Below are positions 24,027-33,233 of a DNA stretch of 64,000 nucleotides, one piece after another (the first letter of the stretch is position 1; each line of letters opens with the position of its first letter). Under the pieces are notes generated by a model. That model was not told the origin of the DNA and made no database searches. It saw only the letters and a program-made list of their open reading frames with translations. The stretch lies in assembly GCA_017442825.1 (NCBI GenBank), contig JAFRYZ010000033.1, forward strand, positions 62,001-126,000. Direction: 5' to 3'. The stretch is from Prevotella sp. GTDB lineage: Bacteria > Bacteroidota > Bacteroidia > Bacteroidales > Bacteroidaceae. The translations under genes were made by a program, and so were the position numbers.

Positions 24027-24989
24027 ATGAAGAAATTCATATTATTATGCTGCCTGTGCGTATGCTTGATGGTTGTCTGTGCCCAATGGGTGTCGAGCCC
24101 CGATACCGAGACAGCTTATGAACTTGTTGGGAAACAGAAATTCGGTAAGGCTTTTACTATCATGGAAAAAGAAGCCCTCCGCGGTGTAGCCAAGGCTCAG
24201 TTCGGTTTGGGACTGATGTATGCTGACGGTTTAGGCGTCACCCAAAACACAGGAAGAGCTGTGGAGTGGGTTGAGAAAGCGGCTAACAGCGATTTCTCTG
24301 AAGCACAAACGGTATTGGGCAGATGGTATTATGCCGGTCAGGTGGTGCCGCAAGATTGCAAAAAAGCGTTGATGCTGTTGGAGAAAGCGTCTAAGAAGAA
24401 TGAAAAAGAAGCCTATCACCTGATGGGTAACATCTATGCCGAGGGCAAGTGTGCACAACAGAACTACAATAAGGCGTTGCTATGTTATTTGTCTGCAGGA
24501 AGTTTAGGGTATTCAGATTCTTGGTACAACGCTGCCGCGCTATATATGAACAGTTGGGGAACGCCTCAAAACACAGAGAAAGCCATTGATGCCTATGTGA
24601 GGGCAGCCTATGCTGGACACAAGATGGCGCAGTTTAAGATTGGTCTCATCTATGAGCAAGGGGCCGGTGTCCCCCAGGACTTGCACAAGGCTTCCATCTG
24701 GTATCTGAAGGCTGCGAAAGATGGAGTACCCGAAGGACAGTTTGCTATTGGTAACCTATATTTCAGCGGTCAAGGTGTTGAAAAGGATACCAAAAAGGCC
24801 AAAGAGTGGTTTGAGAAGGCTGCCCTTCAAGGTTTTGCTCCGGCCCAATATAACTTAGGAGTGATGTATTACGAAGGCACGGGCATGAAGATAGACCGTA
24901 AGAAGGCGAAAGAGTGGTTGCGTAAAGCTGCAGCCCAAGGCCATCAAGAGGCACAAGCCGCCCTCGACTCCATTCCACCGGAAAGGTAG
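24027..24989 (+). CDS. Secreted Sel1-repeat protein
   Basis: 320 residues from ATG 24027. An N-terminal hydrophobic segment (FILLCCLCVCLMVVCAQW) is a signal peptide or anchor. About seven Sel1-like (TPR-related, 36-residue) repeats follow, each with the pattern A...LG..Y..G.GV.QD..KA..W..KAA..G. Good copies are FGLGLMYADGLGVTQNTGRA and IGLIYEQGAGVPQDLHKASI. Such repeats form alpha-solenoids that bind partner proteins. The partner is unknown. It ends 27 bases before the YfhO-type gene and may share its transcript. Confidence 0.87.
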   Translation: MKKFILLCCLCVCLMVVCAQWVSSPDTETAYELVGKQKFGKAFTIMEKEALRGVAKAQFGLGLMYADGLGVTQNTGRAVEWVEKAANSDFSEAQTVLGRWYYAGQVVPQDCKKALMLLEKASKKNEKEAYHLMGNIYAEGKCAQQNYNKALLCYLSAGSLGYSDSWYNAAALYMNSWGTPQNTEKAIDAYVRAAYAGHKMAQFKIGLIYEQGAGVPQDLHKASIWYLKAAKDGVPEGQFAIGNLYFSGQGVEKDTKKAKEWFEKAALQGFAPAQYNLGVMYYEGTGMKIDRKKAKEWLRKAAAQGHQEAQAALDSIPPER

Positions 24990-25016
24990 GAATTTTTCAA
25001 CTAGAAACAAAAAGAC

Positions 25017-27686
25017 ATGAAAAGAATGAATACATTGAAGAAATGCTGGCCCGACGTGCTGGTTATCGTATTATTTGCTGCAATATCCTTTGCTTATTTT
25101 TTCGTTCCAGTCACCCAGGGAAAGATTCTTTACCGGCATGACTCTTCTGCCGGACGTGGTGCCGGGCAGGAAGTGGCAGAATACCGCGAGCAGACGGGTG
25201 AAACCTCTCGTTGGACGAATGCTCTTTTCGGAGGAATGCCTACCTACCAGACGTCACCTTCGTATCAGTCGACCAATGCGTTGTCGAAGGTTATGGATGC
25301 CTATCATTTGTGGTTACCAGAAAATGTATGGTACCTGTTTGTATATCTGTTAGGCTTCTACATCATGTTACGCGCCTTCGACTTCCGACAGGCGTTAGCG
25401 GCGTTGGGTTCTGTCATCTGGGCCTTCTCCAGCTATTTCCTTATTATTATTGCTGCCGGACACATCTGGAAAGTGATGGCGTTGGCATACCTCCCGCCGA
25501 TGATAGCAGGTGTGGTCTTGTCATACAAAGGTAAATATATGTGGGGCTTCCTGCTGACCGCCATCTTTACGGCTTTTGAGGTGAAAGCCAATCACGTGCA
25601 GATGACCTACTACTACCTGTTTATCGTTTTCTTCTTGGTGATAGCCTATCTGGTACAAGCTATTCGCGAAAAGCAGTTGGCACGCTTCTTCAAAGCCAGT
25701 GCCGTTTGTGCTGTGGCAGCTTTGATAGGTGTAGCCATCAATATCTCCAACCTCTATCATACCTGGGAATACCAGAATGAAACCATGCGTGGCAAGAGTG
25801 AGTTGGTGAAGAAGAATACTGCCAACCAAACCAGCAGCGGATTGGAGCGCGACTATATTACCCAATGGAGTTATGGCATCGGCGAAACATGGACGTTGTT
25901 GGTGCCGAACACGAAAGGTGGTGCTTCAGTACCGATGATTTACGATAAGACCGTTCAGAAAGAAGGCGACCCGATGTACGAGCCCATCTATCAGCAACTG
26001 GGACAGTATTGGGGCGAACAGCCGATGACCAGCGGTCCCGTATATGTCGGAGCATTTGTGCTGATGCTGTTTATCCTTAGTCTCTTCGTGGTGAAAGGAC
26101 CTGTGAAATGGGCTTTGCTCGCAGCCACCATCTTGTCTGTCCTGCTCTCATGGGGGCGTAACTTCATGTGGTTCACCGACCTGTTTATAGACTATATGCC
26201 GATGTATGCCAAGTTCCGAACAGTAGCATCCATTCTCGTCATAGCCGAGTTTACTATTCCCTTGCTTGCCATACTAGGCTTGCGCGAGTGTGTAAAGGTT
26301 GTTGAGGGAGAGAAAGCACAGAGTGTTCAGAATAATCAGAATACTCAGAGTACTCCGAATACTCCGAGTCTTCTCACGATGAAGCAACTGAAACGTTATA
26401 CCTTGATAAGTTTCTTGCTGACCGCAGGTATAGCAGCTCTCTTTGCCTTGATGCCAGGCGTGTTCTTCGACTTCGTCTCTTCTGCCGAACGGCAGGCGTT
26501 GTCGCAGATTCCAGCAGACCAGTTGAATCCGTTGCTTGACAACCTGACGACGATTCGTAAGCATATCTTCACGGCAGACTGTTGGCGTACTGTCTTTGTC
26601 ATCGTACTTGGAACCGTTTTCCTCTTCTTGTATTTCATGAAGAAGTTGAAAGCAGAATACATGGCCGTAGCGCTGTTCGTCCTTTGTTTGGTTGATTTAT
26701 GGCAGGTTGACAAGCGCTACCTCAACGATGCCATGTTTGTACCCAAGAGCGAGCGTGAGGCTCCTATCGAAATGACGAAGGCAGATGAAATCATCCTGAA
26801 AGACAAGTCGCTCGACTATCGTGTGCTGAACTTCGCCAGCAATACCTTCAACGAGAACGAAACCTCTTTCTACCATAAGAGCATAGGTGGTTATCATGCC
26901 GCTAAGTTGCGCCGTTATCAGGAACTCATAGAAGCCCATATCGTTCCTGAGATGCAGAAGACCATGCAGGCGGTGGCAGAGGCTGGCGGCAATATGGAGG
27001 CGGTGGCAGGCGACAGTATCTATCCCGTGCTGAATATGCTCAACACCAAGTACTTCATTATGCCGTTGCAAGGAGGAGAAACCGTTCCCCTGCTCAATCC
27101 CTATGCCTATGGCAACGCCTGGATGGTGGATAAGGTGACCTTCGTTGACAATGCCAACGACGAATTGGAGGCTTTGGGTAAAATTAACCTGCGCCATGAG
27201 GCTGTGGCGGATAAGAAGTTTATGGAAAGCCTAAGCCTCACCCCCGCCCCCTCTCCAAAGGGAGAGGGGAGTAGTCAGAGCTCTCAGGATGCTCAGAGTA
27301 ATCAGAATACTCCGAATATTCAGAGTAATCCGAATACTCTGAGTAATCAGAATACTCAGAGTTCAATAGGCACCGTAGTCTTAAAGCAATATGCTCCGAA
27401 CCAACTGACTTATCAAGTTGATGCTGAAAAAGACGGCGTCATCGTATTCTCAGAAATCTACTATCCGGGTTGGTCAGCAACCATCGATGGGCAGGAAGTG
27501 GAACTAGGACGAGTTGACTATGTACTGCGTGCCCTTCCTGTGAAGGCAGGCAAGCACCAGATTGTGCTGACCTTCCAACCGAAGAGCATTACCATTACAG
27601 AGACCATTGCCTATGTCGCTTTCGGTATTCTGATACTTGCCATCCTCATCGTGGCTTTCTTGACGTGGAAAAAGAAAAAAGGTTGA
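25017..27686 (+). CDS. YfhO-family multi-spanning membrane protein
   Basis: 889 residues with about a dozen hydrophobic helices and a large C-terminal extracytoplasmic beta domain (VFSEIYYPGWSATIDGQEVEL), the YfhO (GT-C-like) layout. Early features HDSSAGRGAGQEVAEY and LFGGMPTYQTSP are typical of Bacteroidetes members. Firmicute homologues function in lipid- or teichoic-acid glycosylation; the substrate here is unknown. Two low-complexity inserts encoded by dispersed repeats interrupt it: about residues 436-452 (Gln/Asn/Ser/Thr-rich) and about 742-783 (starting LTPAPSPKGEGSS, then Gln/Asn-rich). Both lie in hydrophilic loops. Confidence 0.85.
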   Translation: MKRMNTLKKCWPDVLVIVLFAAISFAYFFVPVTQGKILYRHDSSAGRGAGQEVAEYREQTGETSRWTNALFGGMPTYQTSPSYQSTNALSKVMDAYHLWLPENVWYLFVYLLGFYIMLRAFDFRQALAALGSVIWAFSSYFLIIIAAGHIWKVMALAYLPPMIAGVVLSYKGKYMWGFLLTAIFTAFEVKANHVQMTYYYLFIVFFLVIAYLVQAIREKQLARFFKASAVCAVAALIGVAINISNLYHTWEYQNETMRGKSELVKKNTANQTSSGLERDYITQWSYGIGETWTLLVPNTKGGASVPMIYDKTVQKEGDPMYEPIYQQLGQYWGEQPMTSGPVYVGAFVLMLFILSLFVVKGPVKWALLAATILSVLLSWGRNFMWFTDLFIDYMPMYAKFRTVASILVIAEFTIPLLAILGLRECVKVVEGEKAQSVQNNQNTQSTPNTPSLLTMKQLKRYTLISFLLTAGIAALFALMPGVFFDFVSSAERQALSQIPADQLNPLLDNLTTIRKHIFTADCWRTVFVIVLGTVFLFLYFMKKLKAEYMAVALFVLCLVDLWQVDKRYLNDAMFVPKSEREAPIEMTKADEIILKDKSLDYRVLNFASNTFNENETSFYHKSIGGYHAAKLRRYQELIEAHIVPEMQKTMQAVAEAGGNMEAVAGDSIYPVLNMLNTKYFIMPLQGGETVPLLNPYAYGNAWMVDKVTFVDNANDELEALGKINLRHEAVADKKFMESLSLTPAPSPKGEGSSQSSQDAQSNQNTPNIQSNPNTLSNQNTQSSIGTVVLKQYAPNQLTYQVDAEKDGVIVFSEIYYPGWSATIDGQEVELGRVDYVLRALPVKAGKHQIVLTFQPKSITITETIAYVAFGILILAILIVAFLTWKKKKG
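26321..26371 (+). repeat. 9-bp array inside the yfhO-like gene (first)
   Basis: Units such as CAGAATAAT, CAGAATACT, CAGAGTACT and CCGAATACT repeat every 9 bases, in frame, encoding Gln/Asn/Thr/Ser triplets. Confidence 0.8.
27238..27365 (+). repeat. Composite C/G palindrome plus 9-bp array inside the yfhO-like gene
   Basis: A C/G-rich palindrome (CCCTCTCCAAAGGGAGAGGG) is followed directly by about ten 9-bp units (CAGAGTAAT, CAGAATACT, CCGAATATT). The whole composite is translated in frame. It joins two otherwise separate repeat families. Confidence 0.8.
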
Positions 27687-27707
27687 GCATTATGCCCAAC
27701 CTTTTTT
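27674..27707. terminator. Bidirectional terminator between yfhO-like gene and fucP
   Basis: AAAAAAGGTTG-ggcat-type loop-CAACCTTTTTT: the GGTTGaGCAT / ATGCcCAACC stem (27681-27700) is flanked by A-run and T-run, so it can terminate both convergent transcripts. Confidence 0.85.
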
Positions 27708-27729
27708 CTTTCTTATTTCATAAGACGTT

Positions 27730-29094
27730 TTATCCATTATCAATTAGCGAAGCGTTTTTCTCCCTCTTGTTGGAACGAAGCCCGTAAAGGGCGACCACCA
27801 CGAAGCAGATGAGAGGAACGATGAACGATACGTTTTCGGCAGGGAGTCCACAGATAGCATGCTTTACATCGATGATGGCAGCCTGAACGGGAGGCAGGAC
27901 GCTGCCGCCGAGGATGGCCATGATGAGTCCGGCACCACCGAACTTCACATTCTCGCCCAGTCCTTCGAGGGCAATACCGTAGATGGTGGGGAACATCAAA
28001 GACATGCAGGCACTCACACCAACGAGACAATAGAGTCCTTTGATGTCGGTGAAGCAGATGACACCGCAGACCAAGGCAAAGCCTCCGCAGGCGAGAATCA
28101 TCAGCAACTTACCCGGGTTGATGTATTTCAGGAACCAAGTGCAGATGAAACGGCTGCATACGAAGAATATCATGGCGATGATGTTGTAGCGTTGCGACAT
28201 CACTTCAGCCGCTTTCTCAGCCATGCCTTCTGCCATCAAGACGCGCGTACCATATTGTATAATGAATGTCCAACAAGTAATCTGTGCTCCCACATAGAAG
28301 AATTGTGCAATGACGCCTTCGCGGTAGTTGCTCACCGAACAAATTTCCTTGATGGCAGTCCATATTCCTTTATGTTTGCGCGTCTCTGAGTTCTCGTCCG
28401 CGGTAGTGGTTTCGCCATTCTTCGGCATTTTCATGAAGCGGATGAGCAAAGCCAATGCGATGACAACGATGCCGATATAGACATACGGCTGGATGAGTAC
28501 GTTGAGGTCTTGTTCGCGCAACACCTCAAACTCAGCATCCGACAATTGCGCTCTAGTAGCCGTGTCCATGGGGTTGAGGCGTGCTTGTACAAAATTCATC
28601 GCCACAAACATTCCGCATAGTGAACCTATCGGATTGAAAGCTTGTGCAAAGTTCAGGCGCCGTGTGGCGGTGTCTTCGCTACCCATGACATAGATGTACG
28701 GATTGCAACTCGTCTCCAGGAACGACAATCCGCAAGTCAATATCAGGTAAGCCAATAAAAATGGATAGTACATACCCGTGAACTTGGCAGGGATGAACAT
28801 CAGGGCACCTGTGGCGTAGAGCCCAAGTCCCATCAGCACGCCAGCCTTGTAGGAATACTTCTGGATGAACATGGCGGCGGGGAATGCCATCAGAAAATAG
28901 CCGCCGTAGAATGCCACCTGTACCAATGCTCCTTCCGTCACGCTCATGCGGAAGATTTTTGAGAATGCTTTCACCATCGGGTTGGTCACATCGTTGGCAA
29001 ATCCCCAGAAAGCGAAGCATGAAGTAATCACGATAAACGGCACGAGAAAGTTCACGCCGTTTTTCCAAAAGAGTCCGTTTTTCTTATGGTCCAT
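27730..29094 (-). CDS. fucP: FucP-type L-fucose:proton symporter
   Basis: 454 residues, twelve predicted helices of the FHS family of the major facilitator superfamily. VPFIVITSCFAFWGFANDVTN at the start and YGGYFLMAFPAAMFIQKYSYKAG are FucP-type blocks, and FLETSCNPYIYVMG resembles the FHS signature region. It would import L-fucose across the inner membrane. The divergently transcribed neighbour is the Fkp-type fucose salvage enzyme, supporting fucose as substrate. Galactose/glucose-specific FHS members exist, so the sugar is inferred from context. Its promoter lies in the promoter-hairpin repeat. Confidence 0.88.
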   Translation of the reverse strand: MDHKKNGLFWKNGVNFLVPFIVITSCFAFWGFANDVTNPMVKAFSKIFRMSVTEGALVQVAFYGGYFLMAFPAAMFIQKYSYKAGVLMGLGLYATGALMFIPAKFTGMYYPFLLAYLILTCGLSFLETSCNPYIYVMGSEDTATRRLNFAQAFNPIGSLCGMFVAMNFVQARLNPMDTATRAQLSDAEFEVLREQDLNVLIQPYVYIGIVVIALALLIRFMKMPKNGETTTADENSETRKHKGIWTAIKEICSVSNYREGVIAQFFYVGAQITCWTFIIQYGTRVLMAEGMAEKAAEVMSQRYNIIAMIFFVCSRFICTWFLKYINPGKLLMILACGGFALVCGVICFTDIKGLYCLVGVSACMSLMFPTIYGIALEGLGENVKFGGAGLIMAILGGSVLPPVQAAIIDVKHAICGLPAENVSFIVPLICFVVVALYGLRSNKREKNASLIDNG

Positions 29095-29116
29095 ATTGGT
29101 TTATAGTATTTTTGTT

Positions 29117-29238
29117 TGTGCAAAGATACGATTAAGCGAGAGAAAAGCCAAATTTATTTGAGCTTTTCCGAGCGTAAGTATCTACGACTACGTCAAAGAT
29201 GCGATTAAGCGAGAGAAAAGCCAAATTTATTTTGCGGA
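29117..29238 (-). repeat. Promoter-hairpin repeat (two modules) upstream of fucP
   Basis: Read toward fucP: a partial module, then TACTTACGCTCG, a palindrome (GAAAAGCTCAAAT / ATTTGGCTTTTC), CTCTCGCTTAATCG and the -7 box TATCTTTGC. Same orientation rule as the other copies. Confidence 0.75.
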
Positions 29239-29264
29239 TTTGGGATACTCCCTTTCGTTCTTCG

Positions 29265-29398
29265 TTTGCAAAAGGATAGGTTTTGGGCTGCAAGTACGGC
29301 TCAATTGCCTTGCAAAAGGATAGGTTTCGCCCTCCAAAAGGGGCTCTTTTGCCCTGCAAAAGGATAGGTTTTGCAACGCGAAAGTAATGCTCTTGCGA
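29265..29398 (+). repeat. 44-bp direct repeat, three copies
   Basis: TGCAAAAGGATAGGTTT begins at 29267, 29311 and 29355, a period of exactly 44 bases. The shared core is about 16 bases and the rest of each unit is less conserved. It lies in the fucP-fkp intergenic region. Confidence 0.75.
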
Positions 29399-29446
29399 GG
29401 GTTGTGCCTGAAAAGCGCTTGTGCCGAAGTCTTTTTGACATGTGTT

Positions 29447-29479
29447 TTTGGTGGAATGAAATAAATCGACTACCTTTGC
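29447..29479 (+). promoter_or_regulatory. Promoter of fkp
   Basis: TTTG (29447-29450), 20 bases, TACCTTTGC (29471-29479), then 25 bases to the ATG. This is a complete Bacteroidetes promoter. Confidence 0.8.
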
Positions 29480-29504
29480 AAGATAGAAAAAAAGAAAGAC
29501 ACGC

Positions 29505-32312
29505 ATGAAGAAACTGTTGTCACTTCCGCCTAATTTGGTAGGATGCTTCCATGATATTACAGGCTGTTCACGTGATGAATGGTTTTGTACGAACGACCCC
29601 GTAGGTCATAAGCTCGGTTCGGGTGGCGGTACGTCGTGGCTGCTGCAACAAGCATTTCAGAACAGTACCTCAGAAACCTCCACCAGTAAAGGAGAAACTC
29701 TTACAGAAAGAGAACGACGGGAGCGTTTTATGACTTGGCTCGGACAAGAGAAACGCATCCTTTTGCATGCCGGCGGACAAAGTCGCCGGTTGCCTGCATA
29801 CGCTCCTTCGGGCAAGGTGTTGACACCCATTCCTGTTTTCCGTTGGGAGCGCGGACAGCGGTTGTCGCAAGACCTCCTGTCGTTGCAGGTACCCCTCTAT
29901 GAGCGCATCATGGCAGCTGCTCCCGACCATCTGCACACGATGGTGGTGAGTGGCGATGTATATATCCGTTCCACAGAACCCCTTCAGCCCATTCCTGAAG
30001 CCGATGTCGTTTGCTACGGCTTGTGGTTGGGACCAGAGATAGCAAAGGATCATGGTGTCTTTGTTTCTTCCAGGAAGTCGCCGTCTGTTTTGAAATGTAT
30101 GTTGCAGAAACCCTCCGTGGAAACGTTGAGCGGTTTGTTGAAAGACCATTTCTACCTGACCGACATTGGTATCTGGATGCTTAGCGACAGAGCGGTGGAG
30201 GTGCTGATGAAGAGGAGCGGAGCTGCTGAGGAACGAGGGAACAAGAATGGTTCCAGCGTCGCCAACGACTGTAATGCCGTTCCTTCGTACTACGACTTAT
30301 ATTCCGATTTCGGCTGTGCTTTAGGTACCGAACCCTCTCAGCCCGACGACGAAGTGGGCATGTTGACGGTAGCCGTCTTGCCTTTGCCGGGCGGCGAGTT
30401 CTATCATTTCGGTACATCCCACGAACTGCTCTCCTCGACACTTGCCATACAGAATCTCGTGAACGACCAGAGGCAGGTGTTGCATCGCGACCGCAAACCC
30501 CATCCTTCTATGTTCGTACAGAATGCAGAAGTGATGATTCGGTTGACCGATCAGAACAAGAATGTATGGATAGAGAATTCTTGTGTGGGCAGCCATTGGC
30601 AGTTTGACAGCGAACACATTATTACCGGCGTGCCGCAAAACGACTGGCACATCACCTTGAAACAGGGGCAATGTGTTGATATCGTGCCGATAGGCAACTG
30701 CGAATGGGTGGTACGTCCTTATGGTTATTACGACCGTTTCGATGGTCAGTTGCAGCAGGAACGTCGTTTCCCCGTCGTCGATTCTGTCGAGGAAATGGGA
30801 ATGGTTCTTCAAGCTATGCTCAGCGGAGAGAAAGCCAACGAAAGAAAATATCGGCTTTTAAGTGCAGAAGACATAAGTGCCGAAGCCAACTTGTCGCGAC
30901 TGACAGCACAACGTCGTGATTTCCGCATGAAGGACTGGCAGGCTTTAGCCGAGAACTATGCGCACAGCGTGTTCTATCAAGTAGATTTGGAAGATGCCGC
31001 CCACGAGTTTTCGGCAGGAAAACTGCCGTTGCCTCAACCTTTGTCCGAACAAGAGGGACTGATGACGCGCATACACGATGCCATGTTCCGTTCGGAGGTG
31101 TTGAGGCTCAACGGAAAAGCTGGTTCCGAAGCCTATGAGAAACAGGCTTTCTCCCTGTTGCGTGAAGGTCTGACGAATCAGGTACAACCCTTAGCCCTTC
31201 CTCATAAGTCGGTCTATGACGACCAGATAGTCTGGGGACGTTCCCCAGTACGTATCGACCTGGCAGGCGGATGGACTGACACACCGCCTTACTGTTTGAT
31301 GGAGGGTGGCAACGTGTTGAATATTGCCATCGAACTGAACGGGCAACCGCCCTTGCAAGCATACGTGAAACCTTGCAAGGATTGGCATATTGTGCTCCGC
31401 AGTATCGACCTTGGCGCATCGGAGATAGTGAAGACGAGCGAAGAACTGGCGGCTTTCAACAAGGTGGGTTCGCCATTTTCCATACCTAAAGCAGCACTCA
31501 CGTTGATAGGTTTCGGTGGAGAGAACGCCTCTCTCGACGAACAGTTGCACGCCTTCGGTTGTGGCATAGAACTGACGTTGCTTTCTGCCATTCCTGCAGG
31601 TTCGGGTCTTGGAACGAGCAGCCTGTTGGCTTCGACGGTACTGGGTGCGCTGAGCGATTTCTGCGGAATGGGATGGGATAATAACGAGATAGGCAGACAG
31701 ACGTTAATGCTGGAACAACTGCTGACTACAGGTGGCGGATGGCAAGACCAGTATGGCGGACTGCTGCAGGGCGTAAAGCTGTTGCAGACGGAGCGCGGTT
31801 TCCATCAGCTGCCGGTGGTTCGTTGGTTGCCTACCGACCTATACCTGCAACCCGAATACCGTGCTTGCCACCTATTATATTATACAGGTATCACGCGTAC
31901 GGCGAAGACCATCCTTGCCGAGATAGTGCGTCGCATGTTCCTCAACCAATGTGACGAGATAGAGATGTTGCGCGAGATGAAAGCCCATGCCCTCGATATG
32001 TATGATGCATTCCAGCGGAACGATTTCGAACGGGTTGGCAGGCTGGTGCGCAAAACATGGATGCAAAACCAGGCAATTGACAGCGGAACCAATCCACCTG
32101 AGGTGCAGGCTTTGACTGAATGGATTGACGACCTCTGTCTGGGTTACAAATTGCCAGGAGCGGGTGGCGGCGGCTATCTCTATATGGTGGCAAAAGATCC
32201 GCAGGCTGCTGTTCGAATCCGTCAGGTTTTGGCAGAACATCCAATGAATGCTAATGCCCGTTTTGTTGATATGCAGTTGAGCACAAAAGGACTGCAGGTA
32301 AGTAGGAGTTGA
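29505..32312 (+). CDS. fkp: Bifunctional L-fucokinase / fucose-1-phosphate guanylyltransferase
   Basis: 935 residues, close to the about 950 of Bacteroides Fkp. The N-terminal half carries the nucleotidyltransferase region (ILLHAGGQSRRLPAYAPSGK, near residue 86), with a beta-helix-like middle. The C-terminal half is a GHMP kinase with PVRIDLAGGWTDTPPYC (about residue 581) and the ATP loop IPAGSGLGTSSLLA (about residue 700). Together they convert fucose to GDP-fucose for capsule and glycoprotein fucosylation. A Ser/Thr/Glu-rich insert near residues 50-68 (NSTSETSTSKGETLTERE) may be repeat-derived. It is divergent from fucP, forming a fucose salvage locus. Confidence 0.93.
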   Translation: MKKLLSLPPNLVGCFHDITGCSRDEWFCTNDPVGHKLGSGGGTSWLLQQAFQNSTSETSTSKGETLTERERRERFMTWLGQEKRILLHAGGQSRRLPAYAPSGKVLTPIPVFRWERGQRLSQDLLSLQVPLYERIMAAAPDHLHTMVVSGDVYIRSTEPLQPIPEADVVCYGLWLGPEIAKDHGVFVSSRKSPSVLKCMLQKPSVETLSGLLKDHFYLTDIGIWMLSDRAVEVLMKRSGAAEERGNKNGSSVANDCNAVPSYYDLYSDFGCALGTEPSQPDDEVGMLTVAVLPLPGGEFYHFGTSHELLSSTLAIQNLVNDQRQVLHRDRKPHPSMFVQNAEVMIRLTDQNKNVWIENSCVGSHWQFDSEHIITGVPQNDWHITLKQGQCVDIVPIGNCEWVVRPYGYYDRFDGQLQQERRFPVVDSVEEMGMVLQAMLSGEKANERKYRLLSAEDISAEANLSRLTAQRRDFRMKDWQALAENYAHSVFYQVDLEDAAHEFSAGKLPLPQPLSEQEGLMTRIHDAMFRSEVLRLNGKAGSEAYEKQAFSLLREGLTNQVQPLALPHKSVYDDQIVWGRSPVRIDLAGGWTDTPPYCLMEGGNVLNIAIELNGQPPLQAYVKPCKDWHIVLRSIDLGASEIVKTSEELAAFNKVGSPFSIPKAALTLIGFGGENASLDEQLHAFGCGIELTLLSAIPAGSGLGTSSLLASTVLGALSDFCGMGWDNNEIGRQTLMLEQLLTTGGGWQDQYGGLLQGVKLLQTERGFHQLPVVRWLPTDLYLQPEYRACHLLYYTGITRTAKTILAEIVRRMFLNQCDEIEMLREMKAHALDMYDAFQRNDFERVGRLVRKTWMQNQAIDSGTNPPEVQALTEWIDDLCLGYKLPGAGGGGYLYMVAKDPQAAVRIRQVLAEHPMNANARFVDMQLSTKGLQVSRS

Positions 32313-32346
32313 TTTCGCAATTTACAATCCATAACTCCACACGCTT

Positions 32347-33216
32347 ATGATTTTCAGGACTAAAGTCAACATACCCCAAGCACCATTCTCTATCGAACCG
32401 ATGGAGAGGATGCTCTTTGTGGGTTCCTGTTTTGCTGACAATATGGGGAAGCGATTCCGGGAAGAACAATTCCAGACGGTCATCAATCCTTATGGCGTGA
32501 TGTACAATCCTGCCAGTATCTTGCATACCGTAGAACATTTTTTTACGGTTTCTCCCTCGCTAGATAGTGAGGAAAAGAAAGAAACTCAACCCTTCAACGT
32601 TGCCGTCTTGACACTCGGAACCAATCATGTATATATAGAAAAGGCAACAGGCAAGATTGTTGACAACTGCCAAAAACGTCCGCAAAACCTCTTTGACGAG
32701 CGTGAACTGTCTGTAGAGGAGTGTGCAGACCTGTTGCGGAAAACCATCCATTTGCTTCGCGAAAAGAATCCGCAGATAAATATCATCCTGACCCTCAGTC
32801 CAATCCGTTATGCGAAATACGGCTATCATGAGAGCCAACTGTCGAAAGCAACCTTGTTGCTGTCCATAGAGCATGTGATAAGAGAAACTCCCCAGTCCCC
32901 TGATGGAGGAGCAGCAGGGGAGCTTTGCTATTTTCCCGCCTATGAACTTGTTCTCGACGAGTTGCGCGACTACCGTTTCTACCAATCCGACATGCTTCAC
33001 CCTTCCCCTCAGGCGGTGGACTATATTTACGAGCGTTTTGCTGACACTTTCTTCAGCAAAGCTACCCATTGCTTTATCCGTGAGTGGCAACCCATCAAGA
33101 AAGCTCTTGCCCATCGGCCTTTCAATCCTGATTCGGATGAATATAAAGACTTTATAAAGAAAACACAGGAAAAACTTCGTTGTTTTTCAAAGAAATATCC
33201 TAATTTTGCAGGTTGA
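32347..33216 (+). CDS. GSCFA-domain protein
   Basis: 289 residues. The defining GSCFA motif is in ERMLFVGSCFADNMGKRFRE, followed by NPYGVMYNPASI, LTLSPIRY and YFPAYELVLDELRDYRFY with the terminal DMLHPS block. The fold is SGNH-hydrolase-like with Ser in GSCF and a DxxH-like end, so an esterase role is plausible but unproven. Residues about 182-193 (ETPQSPDGGAAGE) coincide with a C/G-rich repeat copy at 32887-32927 and lie just before the CYFPAYE block. The gene is between fkp and murF-alr, the usual Bacteroidetes neighbour of murF-alr. Confidence 0.88.
   Translation: MIFRTKVNIPQAPFSIEPMERMLFVGSCFADNMGKRFREEQFQTVINPYGVMYNPASILHTVEHFFTVSPSLDSEEKKETQPFNVAVLTLGTNHVYIEKATGKIVDNCQKRPQNLFDERELSVEECADLLRKTIHLLREKNPQINIILTLSPIRYAKYGYHESQLSKATLLLSIEHVIRETPQSPDGGAAGELCYFPAYELVLDELRDYRFYQSDMLHPSPQAVDYIYERFADTFFSKATHCFIREWQPIKKALAHRPFNPDSDEYKDFIKKTQEKLRCFSKKYPNFAG
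32887..32927 (+). repeat. C/G-rich repeat inserted in the GSCFA gene
   Basis: AAACTCCCCAGTCCCCTGAT and GGAGGAGCAGCAGGGGAGC form an imperfect palindrome (CTCCCC..GGGGAG) in frame. Confidence 0.65.
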
Positions 33217-33233
33217 TAATAAGTTCTTAAGCT

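Noticed and set aside
29265-29398. CRISPR-like array
   Set aside because: Only three units, a 16-base conserved core and no constant-length unique spacers or cas genes.
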